From the NCBI RefSeq assembly GCF_901212655.1, contig NZ_CAAKON010000001.1:1-26927 (forward strand): DNA of 26,927 nucleotides, written 5' to 3'. Below are positions 7,790 through 13,958 of the stretch, piece by piece. Position 1 is the stretch's first letter. The number at the start of each line of letters is the position of its first letter. Source of the stretch: Olsenella uli (GTDB lineage: Bacteria; Actinomycetota; Coriobacteriia; Coriobacteriales; Atopobiaceae). Made by a program: the position numbers and the translations under genes. Below the pieces are notes generated by a model. The model made no database searches, was not told where the DNA came from, and worked only from the letters and a program-made list of their open reading frames with translations.

Positions 7790-8884
7790 ATGCGAGAGTT
7801 TCGCAACGACTATTCCGAGGGCGCGGCGCCCGAGGTGCTCGCCGCCATCGCCCGCGTGAGCCAGGAGCAGAACGTGGGCTACACCGAGGGCGACGCGCAC
7901 TGCGACCACGCGCGCCAGCTTATCCGCACCATGTGCGGTCAGCCAGATGCCCAGGTGGAGTTCTGCATCGGCGGCACGAGCACCAACGTCATCTGCCTGA
8001 ACGGCATGCTCCGCCCCTGGGAGGGCGTGATCTGCACGCCGGACGCCCACATCGTGGTGCACGAGACCGGCGCGCTCGCCGCCTGCGGGCTCACGGCGCT
8101 GCCCACGCAAGACCGCGACGGCTTCCTCACGCCCGAGGCCGCCGAGCACGTCTGGCAGTTCCAGACCTCGACCGGGCGCCACATGACCATCCCCGCCGCC
8201 ATCTACATCACCAACACCACCGAGCTTGGCGGCGTGTGGACGCGTGAGCGCTTCGACGCCATCTGCGACTGGGCCGAGGGCCACGGCCTGGGCATCTTCC
8301 TGGACGGCGCACGGCTGGGCAGCGCCCTCACCGCCGAGGGCAACGACCTGTCGCTTCGCCACATCGCGAGCCGCGTGGACGCGCTCTACATCGGCGGCAC
8401 CAAGAACGGCCTGCTCATGGGCGAGGCCGTGGTCATTAGCGGCAAGGGCCCGCACGCCCAGCGCCTGCGCGAGGCCTTCCCCTACCTCGTGAAGGAGCGC
8501 GGCGGCCTGCTTGCCAAGGGCTACCTGCTGGGTGCCCAGTTCGAGACCCTCTTTGCCCGCGAGGGCGTGGATGCCGAGGGGAACGCCTGGGCGTGCGAGG
8601 AGGGCGAGGAGCTCTACTGGCGCCAGGCCCGCTCGGCCAACGAGTGCGCGGCGCGCCTTGCCGCCGGCCTTGAGGCCGCGGGCCTCGAGCCCTACGGCAA
8701 CTCCACGAGCAACCAGCGCTTCTTCGCGGTGGACCCCGAGCGCGCCGAGAAGCTCTCCGAGGCAGCCGGCTGCGAGACCTTCTACACCCTCGACGACGGC
8801 CGCAAGGTCATTCGCTTCGTCACCTCCTGGGCCACCACCCAGGCAGACGTCGACGACCTCCTCGCCTTCGCCCAGACCCTCTAG
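7790..8884 (+). CDS. Threonine aldolase-family PLP enzyme
   Basis: Fold-type I PLP enzyme of the threonine aldolase/beta-eliminating lyase family; the usual reaction is cleavage of L-threonine or L-allo-threonine to glycine and acetaldehyde. The 364-residue product shows FRNDYSEGAAPEVL at the N-terminus, GGTSTN (residues 61-66, cofactor phosphate region), LDGARLGSAL with Asp172, and the PLP-binding Lys205 in IGGTKNG. The ATG at 7790 is chosen because GGAGGGGG lies just upstream and the family N-terminus begins there; an open frame back to 7688 runs through the leader hairpin and is not supported. Substrate stereochemistry is unknown. It is monocistronic and divergent from hisS. Confidence 0.92.
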   Translation: MREFRNDYSEGAAPEVLAAIARVSQEQNVGYTEGDAHCDHARQLIRTMCGQPDAQVEFCIGGTSTNVICLNGMLRPWEGVICTPDAHIVVHETGALAACGLTALPTQDRDGFLTPEAAEHVWQFQTSTGRHMTIPAAIYITNTTELGGVWTRERFDAICDWAEGHGLGIFLDGARLGSALTAEGNDLSLRHIASRVDALYIGGTKNGLLMGEAVVISGKGPHAQRLREAFPYLVKERGGLLAKGYLLGAQFETLFAREGVDAEGNAWACEEGEELYWRQARSANECAARLAAGLEAAGLEPYGNSTSNQRFFAVDPERAEKLSEAAGCETFYTLDDGRKVIRFVTSWATTQADVDDLLAFAQTL

Positions 8885-8975
8885 CCCGAGGCGCCCCGGG
8901 CGCCACACAACAAGCCCCCTCAAGAGGCGAGCCAAGCGCGCCTCCGGCAGGGGTCGCGCCCACGAGTACGAAGCG

Positions 8976-9060
8976 CCCCGGCGGCACGGTCCGTGAAGGC
9001 GAAGGCTGAGAGACTTCGCGCAGCGAAGTGACCTGAGCCTCGCGGACCATGCCGCCGGGG
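8976..9060. repeat. 85-nt near-perfect inverted repeat between convergent genes
   Basis: CCCCGGCGGCA (8976-8986) pairs fully with TGCCGCCGGGG (9050-9060). After one C/A mismatch, GGTCCG (8988-8993) pairs with CGGACC (9043-9048). Inside lie AGGCT/AGCCT (9003-9007/9036-9040) and a perfect 7-bp hairpin ACTTCGC/GCGAAGT (9013-9019/9023-9029). It lies between the ends of the aldolase and DMT transporter genes and has no U-tract on either strand. It may act as a Rho-type or bidirectional terminator, a small structured RNA, or a short mobile repeat. Confidence 0.85.
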
Positions 9061-9086
9061 CAGCTGGCGAACACAAAGCGCGGGCC

Positions 9087-10007
9087 CTACCGGAGGCGCT
9101 CCACCAGCTTGTCTCCCGCCTCGGAGAACACTATGCCGCAGAAGATCAGCACGAACCCCACCAACAGCTTCGGCGTCAGCAGCTCGTAGCCAAAGGCCAC
9201 GGAGAACGCCACGCCCGACGGGCTCTCGAGCGAGGAGAGCAGGGCGCCCGCCGTGGGGTCCACCTTCGTGAGCGCGTAGTTGAGCAGCGCGAGCGTGCCA
9301 AACGAGCACACCACCACGAGGAACGCGAGCGAGACCACGTTGCCCGCGCTGAAGAGCTCGGGCGCCGGCGGCCGCTCCGTGAGCAGCGCGCCCACGGCCA
9401 CGATCGCCGCGATGGTCACGAACTGCCAGAAGGTGAGCGCCCAGACGTCTTTGTCCCGCCCCTCGGCCGCAACGATGACCATCTCAAGCGCGTAGAACAC
9501 GGCGCCCACGAGCGTGAGCAGGTCGCCCACGTTGAGGGGAAGGCCGTTGTCGAGCATCACGAGGCCCATGCCCACCAGGCTCACCGCCGCGGCGATGACG
9601 CTCGTGCGCCGCGGCCGGCCCTTCCCCATAGCCCAGGCGCAGAACGGCACCAGCACGCAGTAGACACCCGTGAGGAAGGCGTTCTTGCCCGGCGTGGTGT
9701 GGACGATGCCAAAGGTCTGGAACACGTACGCCAGCCCGTAGAAGATGCCGAGCACCACGCCCGTCCGCACCACCGGCGCGCTCAGGTTGGCGCGAATCCG
9801 CCTCCAGAACACCGCGAGCATGATGAGGCTCGAGAGGCCAAAGCGAATGAGCAGCAGCCAGAACACCGGGAACTCGGCCGTGACGTCCTTCATGACGAAG
9901 AACGAGAAGCCCCAGGCGAGCGCGCAGGCAACTATCAGCAGCTTGTTGAACCAGTCGGCGTCAAGCAGGCCGCGACCGGGCGCGGGCGCCACCCCGGCCC
10001 CGCTCAC
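9087..10007 (-). CDS. EamA/DMT-superfamily transporter
   Basis: A 306-residue polytopic inner-membrane protein of the drug/metabolite transporter superfamily, with two EamA repeats of about five helices each (roughly residues 20-150 and 160-300). Typical features are ACALAWGFSFFVMKD in helix 1, FLTGVYCVLVPFCAW, GALLSSLESPSGVAFS and the last helix LVGFVLIFCGIVFSE. The substrate is unknown; relatives move amino acids, nucleosides or other small metabolites. The GTG start at 10007 overlaps the TGA of the upstream HAD gene by 4 nt (GTGA), indicating translational coupling and a two-gene operon. Confidence 0.9.
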   Translation of the reverse strand: MSGAGVAPAPGRGLLDADWFNKLLIVACALAWGFSFFVMKDVTAEFPVFWLLLIRFGLSSLIMLAVFWRRIRANLSAPVVRTGVVLGIFYGLAYVFQTFGIVHTTPGKNAFLTGVYCVLVPFCAWAMGKGRPRRTSVIAAAVSLVGMGLVMLDNGLPLNVGDLLTLVGAVFYALEMVIVAAEGRDKDVWALTFWQFVTIAAIVAVGALLTERPPAPELFSAGNVVSLAFLVVVCSFGTLALLNYALTKVDPTAGALLSSLESPSGVAFSVAFGYELLTPKLLVGFVLIFCGIVFSEAGDKLVERLR

Positions 10008-10669
10008 GAACGGCTCCCAAGCAGGTCGAATCCCACGTAGGAATCCAGCAGCTCGTCTGCCGCGGAGACGTCCTGCTTCACGACGGACGCCTGCACGCCC
10101 ACGACGTAGGCCCCGGAGGCCTTGCCGGCGGCGATGCCCACCGTCGAGTCCTCGAACACCACTACGCCCTCGGGCTCCACGCCAAAGAGGCTCATCGCCT
10201 TCTGGTAGGGCTCGGGGTCGGGCTTGTGCCTTGCAACCATGTCGCCCGTGACAATGACGTCGAACGCACTCACAAGCCGGAAGCGGTCGAGCAGGGTGAG
10301 GATGCGGGCGCTCACCGTCGTGGAGACGAGGCCGAGCTGCACGCCCGCCGCTCGCAGGCTCGCGAGCAGCTCGCGCAGGCCGTCGTAGACGCGCAGGTCT
10401 GGGTCGAGGTAGGTCTCGGGCGTCTCGGCAGGGTCCGTGCGCACGGAGTTGAACTCCTCGAAGCTGTGCTCCACCCCGTACTTGGCAAAGAGGGCGGGGA
10501 TTTCCCTGTGCCCGCTCACGCCCGCCAGGCCCAGGCAGTCCTCATAGGTCACCGGAGCGCCAAGCTCGTGGAAGATGCGCATGTTGCGCCGGGCCGCAAG
10601 GGGCTCGGAGTCCACGATGACGCCATCGCAGTCGAACAGGACGCACTCGATGTGCGAGGGACGAGCCAC
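10004..10669 (-). CDS. HAD-superfamily phosphatase, beta-phosphoglucomutase-like
   Basis: A 221-residue HAD subfamily IA protein of ordinary length. Motif I is LFDCDGVIVDSEP near residue 10 (both Asp present), motif II is LVSTT, the lysine of motif III is in ARHKPDPEPY, and motif IV is VFEDSTVGIAAG. A helical cap lies between motifs I and II. It probably hydrolyses or transfers a phosphate from a sugar phosphate or nucleotide; the exact substrate cannot be stated. The GTG at 10669 is chosen because GGAGAGGGGG lies just upstream and the protein then begins near motif I; an ATG-opened extension to 10783 would add about 38 residues translated from a palindrome-rich leader. It overlaps the DMT transporter gene by 4 nt. 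Confidence 0.9.
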   Translation of the reverse strand: MARPSHIECVLFDCDGVIVDSEPLAARRNMRIFHELGAPVTYEDCLGLAGVSGHREIPALFAKYGVEHSFEEFNSVRTDPAETPETYLDPDLRVYDGLRELLASLRAAGVQLGLVSTTVSARILTLLDRFRLVSAFDVIVTGDMVARHKPDPEPYQKAMSLFGVEPEGVVVFEDSTVGIAAGKASGAYVVGVQASVVKQDVSAADELLDSYVGFDLLGSRS

Positions 10670-10684
10670 GGCTGCCCCCTCTCC

Positions 10685-10704
10685 GCCCGCAGGGCCCTGC
10701 GGGC
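10685..10704. promoter_or_regulatory. 20-bp perfect palindrome before the HAD-DMT operon
   Basis: GCCCGCAGGG is followed directly by its own reverse complement, a 20-bp dyad with no spacer. It ends beside the ribosome-binding site (10676-10684) of the HAD gene. It could be an operator or an mRNA hairpin controlling access to the ribosome-binding site. Confidence 0.45.
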
Positions 10705-10773
10705 TCACGAAGGTCGATACGGGCGAGGCTGGCAGACCGGGCAGAGAGAAGCCGAGGCGAGCCAGGCTCACGC

Positions 10774-10797
10774 ATTCCGGCAACGCACCGCCGGAAT
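10774..10797. repeat. Perfect 8-bp inverted repeat after the tRNA terminator
   Basis: ATTCCGGC (10774-10781) and GCCGGAAT (10790-10797) form a perfect stem with an 8-nt loop immediately beyond the tRNA-Thr terminator. It may be a second stop hairpin or an operator for the HAD-DMT operon. Confidence 0.6.
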
Positions 10798-10800
10798 ACG

Positions 10801-10830
10801 AAAAAGGCCAGAGGCAAATGCCCCTGGCCT
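10801..10830 (-). terminator. Rho-independent terminator of tRNA-Thr
   Basis: AGGCCAGAGGC (10805-10815) pairs with GCCCCTGGCCT (10820-10830) with one mismatch and a 4-nt loop. On the minus strand the stem is followed by five T residues (TTTTTCG). It lies 11 nt after the 3' end of the tRNA. Confidence 0.9.
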
Positions 10831-10841
10831 CTCAAGTTCAC

Positions 10842-10917
10842 TGGAGCCAGCTACCAGACTTGAACTGGTGACCCCCGCTTTACGAGAGCGGTGCTCTACC
10901 AACTGAGCTAAGCTGGC
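10842..10917 (-). tRNA. tRNA-Thr (anticodon CGU), CCA encoded
   Basis: The minus strand folds into a standard cloverleaf: acceptor GCCAGCT/AGCTGGC, D arm GCTC-AGTTGGTA-GAGC, anticodon stem CCGCT/AGCGG with loop CTCGTAA (anticodon CGT, reading ACG), variable GGGTC, T arm ACCAG-TTCAAGT-CTGGT, discriminator T. The CCA end is encoded (plus 10842-10844). Without CCA the gene spans 10845-10917. Confidence 0.97.
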
Positions 10918-10957
10918 AACTCCATGTGGGCCGAACTCTCGTCCAGCGCGGGTTCAC

Positions 10958-10987
10958 ACTATAGCGGAACTACGTGCGCTCGCGCAA
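10958..10987 (-). promoter_or_regulatory. Promoter of tRNA-Thr
   Basis: On the minus strand TTGCGC (10987-10982), an 18-bp spacer and TATAGT (10963-10958) lie about 40 nt before the tRNA. With the terminator after the tRNA this makes a single-gene transcription unit. Confidence 0.65.
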
Positions 10988-11026
10988 GCAGAAATATCGA
11001 CAATCTTGGCATGGGCAAATCTGGCT

Positions 11027-11097
11027 GGCAGGCTGACTCATGCCGAAATGAGTCAAAGTAGACGGCAGGCTGACTCACCGGACGGCAGGCTGACTCA
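11027..11097. repeat. Three copies of GGCAGGCTGACTCA
   Basis: Perfect 14-bp copies lie at 11027-11040, 11064-11077 and 11084-11097; the last two share a 20-bp period including the preceding GAC. An inverted TGAGTCA at 11049-11055 makes a dyad with the first copy. The array fills the gap between the TudS-PNP terminator and the tRNA-Thr promoter. No function is known to me. Confidence 0.85.
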
Positions 11098-11106
11098 AAA
11101 CGGACT

Positions 11107-11139
11107 CGGGGAGCGGGCCTGCGCACGACCCGCTCCCCG
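11107..11139 (-). terminator. Terminator of the TudS-PNP gene
   Basis: CGGGGAGCGGG (11107-11117) and CCCGCTCCCCG (11129-11139) form a perfect 11-bp stem with an 11-nt loop. On the minus strand AGTCCGTTTTGAG follows. It begins 8 nt after the stop codon. The T-tract is slightly displaced. Confidence 0.75.
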
Positions 11140-11147
11140 GAGGGCGC

Positions 11148-12356
11148 CTAGGCCAGCAGCTTGATGACGCCGCGGACGAGCGCCTCGAAGTCCGCGTCAT
11201 AGCCGCGCGCCACCTCGAGCACGCTCTCGTGGGTGACGCCCGCCTCGCCCGCCTTGTTGGCCGCGAGCGTGAGGCCGAGCACGTTCATGCCGAGCGCGTG
11301 CGCCATCGTGGCCTCGCACACGAGCGACATGCCCGCGAACGACGCGCCCAGCACGCCCAGCATGGCCACCTCGGCGGCCGTCTCGAAGCTGGGGCCAAGC
11401 TGCCCGGCGTAGATGCCCTGCTGCAGGTCAATGCCTTGCTCGGCCGCCACGCGGGCGGCAAGGCCGCGCAGGTAGGGCGTGTAGGTGTCCGTCATGTCCA
11501 CAAAGGGCGAGTCCACCACGGAGAGGTCCTCGCGCTCGATGAGCGGGTTCATGCCCGTGAGGTTGATGTGGTCCGTCACGAGGCCCAAGCCCACGCGGGC
11601 GCGCCCCGCCACCGCACCCGTGGAGCAGGCGAAGATGATGTCGCGGCAGCCAAGCTTGTGGGCGTGGCGCACGAGCGAGCTCACCTGCGCGGGCGTGTAG
11701 CCCTGGTAGAGGTGAACGCGGCCGGGGTAGACCACCACGGGTACCTCGTCCAGCGTGCCAATCATGACCTCGAACTTGTGCCCCGCCACGGGCTGCGCGC
11801 CCGAGGGGAAGCCCTCGATGTCCGCATACGGGATGCGTCGCACGGGTTTCACCAGCGCCGCCAGCGCCCCGAGGCCGCTGCCCAGCACGATGGCCACCGG
11901 ATGCTCCACGCTCGCACGGCACCCCTCGACAACCTTCTCGTCAACCACAAGGATCCCCTCCCTCTCGAGCAGCTCGGCGGCAACGCCCGAGCCTCTCACG
12001 AGTCTGCCAGTGAAGCTCCCATCGTAGACCTCGCCGGAGCCGCAGGCCGGGCTCTTCGCCTTCAGGACGGCGAGCGGCCGGGACAAGTCCCGTGCGCGGT
12101 CGAGCGCCGCCCGCGCCCCGGCCTCGTAGGCACGCGTCACGTCCGCGCCCCCGCGCGTCAGCACACGCTCCCCCACGCGCTCGGCGGCGGGCCTTGGGCA
12201 CGGCAGGCCACCGTCCATCTCCGGGCACACGCCCACGACGCGCCCGCCCGCCGCGCGCACGCGCTCGGCAAGCGCCCGCACGCAACAAGAAGGGCGAGCG
12301 GCGCCGTCGTAGCGGCACCGCTCGCCCAACAGGCATCTGCTGACGAGAATGTCCAC
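11148..12356 (-). CDS. Fusion of DUF523/TudS desulfidase domain and purine nucleoside phosphorylase
   Basis: A 402-residue two-domain protein. Residues 1-~145 match DUF523 (TudS): ILVSRCLLGERCRYDG, VGVCPEMDGGLPCPRP, VLTRGGADVT, LKAKSPACGSGEVYDG. Cys8, Cys44 and Cys105 sit where TudS thiouracil desulfidases hold their [4Fe-4S/5S] cluster. Residues ~150-402 are a trimeric-type PNP: GSGLG (159-163, phosphate), GRVHLYQGY (His215), TDHINLTGMNPL, QLGPSFETAAE (Glu325), GMS (342-344) and AANKAG (Asn367). The PNP part lacks the family's first 25-30 residues; the DUF523 domain takes their place. PNPs split purine nucleosides with phosphate, so the fusion may salvage thiolated bases or nucleosides, which is inference. 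The start is GTG at 12356, with AAGGG before it, 7 nt after the upstream stop codon. It is one continuous frame, so not two genes. Confidence 0.9.
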   Translation of the reverse strand: MDILVSRCLLGERCRYDGAARPSCCVRALAERVRAAGGRVVGVCPEMDGGLPCPRPAAERVGERVLTRGGADVTRAYEAGARAALDRARDLSRPLAVLKAKSPACGSGEVYDGSFTGRLVRGSGVAAELLEREGILVVDEKVVEGCRASVEHPVAIVLGSGLGALAALVKPVRRIPYADIEGFPSGAQPVAGHKFEVMIGTLDEVPVVVYPGRVHLYQGYTPAQVSSLVRHAHKLGCRDIIFACSTGAVAGRARVGLGLVTDHINLTGMNPLIEREDLSVVDSPFVDMTDTYTPYLRGLAARVAAEQGIDLQQGIYAGQLGPSFETAAEVAMLGVLGASFAGMSLVCEATMAHALGMNVLGLTLAANKAGEAGVTHESVLEVARGYDADFEALVRGVIKLLA

Positions 12357-12363
12357 GGATCCC

Positions 12364-13227
12364 TTACGAGCCCAAGGTGTAGAGCTGGATCGTCGCGGCG
12401 GAGAGCAGGCCGTTCACGTAGCTCGTCCATTCGGAGCTAGCCGTGCTGGAGCTGGTTGCGTACTGCTGGTAGGCCACGTAGTAGGCCTTCTGGGCCTGGG
12501 CGTAGGTGGCGGAGTCGGCCGAGAAGGTCTCGCTGGAGAGGGCCTCGTAGTACGGGCCGTCCGTGCGGGCCCACGTGTTGTTGGCGCTGTCCCACTCGTC
12601 ACCGAGCAGGCCGACGATGTAGGCGCCGTAGGTGCTGTTGGCCTGGTCCTCGGTGCCCTCAGCCGGGGTCTCCGGCGCGGTGGGGGCGGTGCCGGCGTCG
12701 GTGCTCACAACCTGGCTCTTGAGCTTCTTCATGACCGCGCTCTCGCGCACGATCTCCTTGGCCTGGTCCTCGGTGAGGTTATAGCTCGAGGCAATGGAGG
12801 AGAAGTCAGAGGTACCGGTCATCTGCTCGGCATAGGAGGAGAGCTCGTCATCGGAGACGGAGATGCCCTTGGCCTCGGCCTCCTTGGCGAGGATGCGATT
12901 GCGCGCAACGGAGAGCGCCGTGTCGGCGGAGGGCAGGGTGTACGAGCCGTCATCGGTCTTGGCGGCGTCGAGGGAGGTCTGGGACTCGATGGCGTCCTTG
13001 ACGCTCACGTTCTCGGTCTTGCCGTCGTAGGTGTAGGTGGCGATGGTCTTGTCCAGGTCGCCCTCGGCCACGGTGGTCTGACCGGAGAAGGTGGCAGACG
13101 CACTGCCTCCGCCCAGGACGAAGTGACCCACGAGCACGCCCACGACGAGCGCGATGATGGCGCAGGCGACGGTGACGACGATGCCGTTGGCACCGCGGCC
13201 CGCACGGGCGCTGTCAGTTCTTGCCAT
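12364..13227 (-). CDS. Membrane-anchored SurA-N-like chaperone-type protein without a PPIase domain
   Basis: A 287-residue protein with one N-terminal membrane segment (about residues 14-38, after a basic start) that leaves the rest outside the cell. Residues ~75-180 resemble the SurA/PrsA N-terminal chaperone region: ALSVARNRILAKEAEAKGISVSDDELSSY and YNLTEDQAKEIVRESAVMKKL. No parvulin (PpiC) catalytic motif follows. Instead come a Pro/Thr/Glu linker (~186-200) and a C-terminal region rich in Tyr, Ala and Ser. It may help fold exported proteins; the function is inferred from a weak family match. The ATG at 13227 has GAGGAG 6 nt upstream. The downstream TudS-PNP gene starts 7 nt after its stop codon, so they are probably cotranscribed. 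Confidence 0.75.
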   Translation of the reverse strand: MARTDSARAGRGANGIVVTVACAIIALVVGVLVGHFVLGGGSASATFSGQTTVAEGDLDKTIATYTYDGKTENVSVKDAIESQTSLDAAKTDDGSYTLPSADTALSVARNRILAKEAEAKGISVSDDELSSYAEQMTGTSDFSSIASSYNLTEDQAKEIVRESAVMKKLKSQVVSTDAGTAPTAPETPAEGTEDQANSTYGAYIVGLLGDEWDSANNTWARTDGPYYEALSSETFSADSATYAQAQKAYYVAYQQYATSSSTASSEWTSYVNGLLSAATIQLYTLGS

Positions 13228-13247
13228 GTAAGACTCCTCAGGAAACT

Positions 13248-13264
13248 GGCCCCTCCCAGGGGCC
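13248..13264 (-). terminator. Weak terminator or attenuator between two genes
   Basis: GGCCCCT (13248-13254) and AGGGGCC (13258-13264) form a perfect 7-bp stem with a 3-nt loop, followed on the minus strand by AGTTTCC. It lies 20 nt after the HEAT-like gene and 10 nt before the ribosome-binding site of the SurA-N-like gene, so it may reduce read-through. Confidence 0.4.
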
Positions 13265-13284
13265 GCGAAACTACCGGGAAGATT

Positions 13285-13905
13285 CTACTTCCCCTCGGCA
13301 GCCTTAACGATCTCTGCCGACTGGACCTTCACATACCCTCGGCCATTTTCAGCATCGAAGCTGATGCGGTCCACGAGCGCGGCCTTGGACTCGGCAGAGG
13401 CCTCGCCCTGGACGAACTCGAGCATGGAGGCGAGCATGTCGCGGTAGCCCGGGTCGCCGTGGAAGCACTGGATGGCCTCGTCGAGCAGCGGCCAGACCTT
13501 GTCGGAGAGCTCGGCAGACTTGGAGCCCAGGCGGGCGAGCAGCCTGAACGACGCGATGCGCACGCGCGAGGAGGTCTCGTCAAAGAGCGATGCCTCGGCG
13601 CCGTCATAGGCCTGGACCACGACGTCCGGGCGCGCGGTGGCAAGCTCGTAGAGGGCGTCCAGCGACTCCCAGCGCGTCTGCGCCTCGGGGCGGAACAGCG
13701 CGTCGGCAAGCGCCGGCACCACGGCGTCGAGCTTGCCCTCGAACTGGTCCTGGTGGTCGCGCGCCATCTCGGCGAGCATATGCGAGGCGTCCTGCCTAAT
13801 GCGGCGGTTGGGGCCCGCGAGCTCGCTCATGAGGCGGTCCAACATCGTCACGGTGCCGGCGCCAAAGCGGGCGCCGGCCTTCTCCTGCACGGTCTTTTCG
13901 GCCAT
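13285..13905 (-). CDS. HEAT-repeat-like protein of unknown function
   Basis: A 206-residue soluble, probably all-helical protein. It shows repeated two-helix units with HEAT/ARM character: LMSELAGPNRRIRQDASHML, VVPALADALFRPEAQTRWES, FDETSSRVRIASFRLLARLG and KVWPLLDEAIQCFHGDPGYR. No catalytic motif or membrane segment is visible. Such proteins usually bind other proteins; the partner is unknown. The ATG at 13905 is chosen because AAGGAAGGA lies directly upstream. The same frame stays open into the neighbouring gene, but that stretch is an Arg/Pro-rich shadow of the antisense His/Cys tail coding. Confidence 0.78.
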   Translation of the reverse strand: MAEKTVQEKAGARFGAGTVTMLDRLMSELAGPNRRIRQDASHMLAEMARDHQDQFEGKLDAVVPALADALFRPEAQTRWESLDALYELATARPDVVVQAYDGAEASLFDETSSRVRIASFRLLARLGSKSAELSDKVWPLLDEAIQCFHGDPGYRDMLASMLEFVQGEASAESKAALVDRISFDAENGRGYVKVQSAEIVKAAEGK

Positions 13906-13958
13906 AGTCCTTCCTTCCGGGGTAACTCCCCCATTGTTGTCATCTGCCGCGACGCGTC

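Noticed and set aside
10670..10783. N-terminal extension of the HAD protein
   Set aside because: It would translate a palindrome-rich leader; the GTG at 10669 has a good ribosome-binding site and gives normal family length.
11027..11097. CRISPR or attachment site
   Set aside because: Repeats are 14 bp with uneven 6-23 bp gaps; no cas genes or integrase are nearby, and the tRNA gene lies beyond and is not duplicated.
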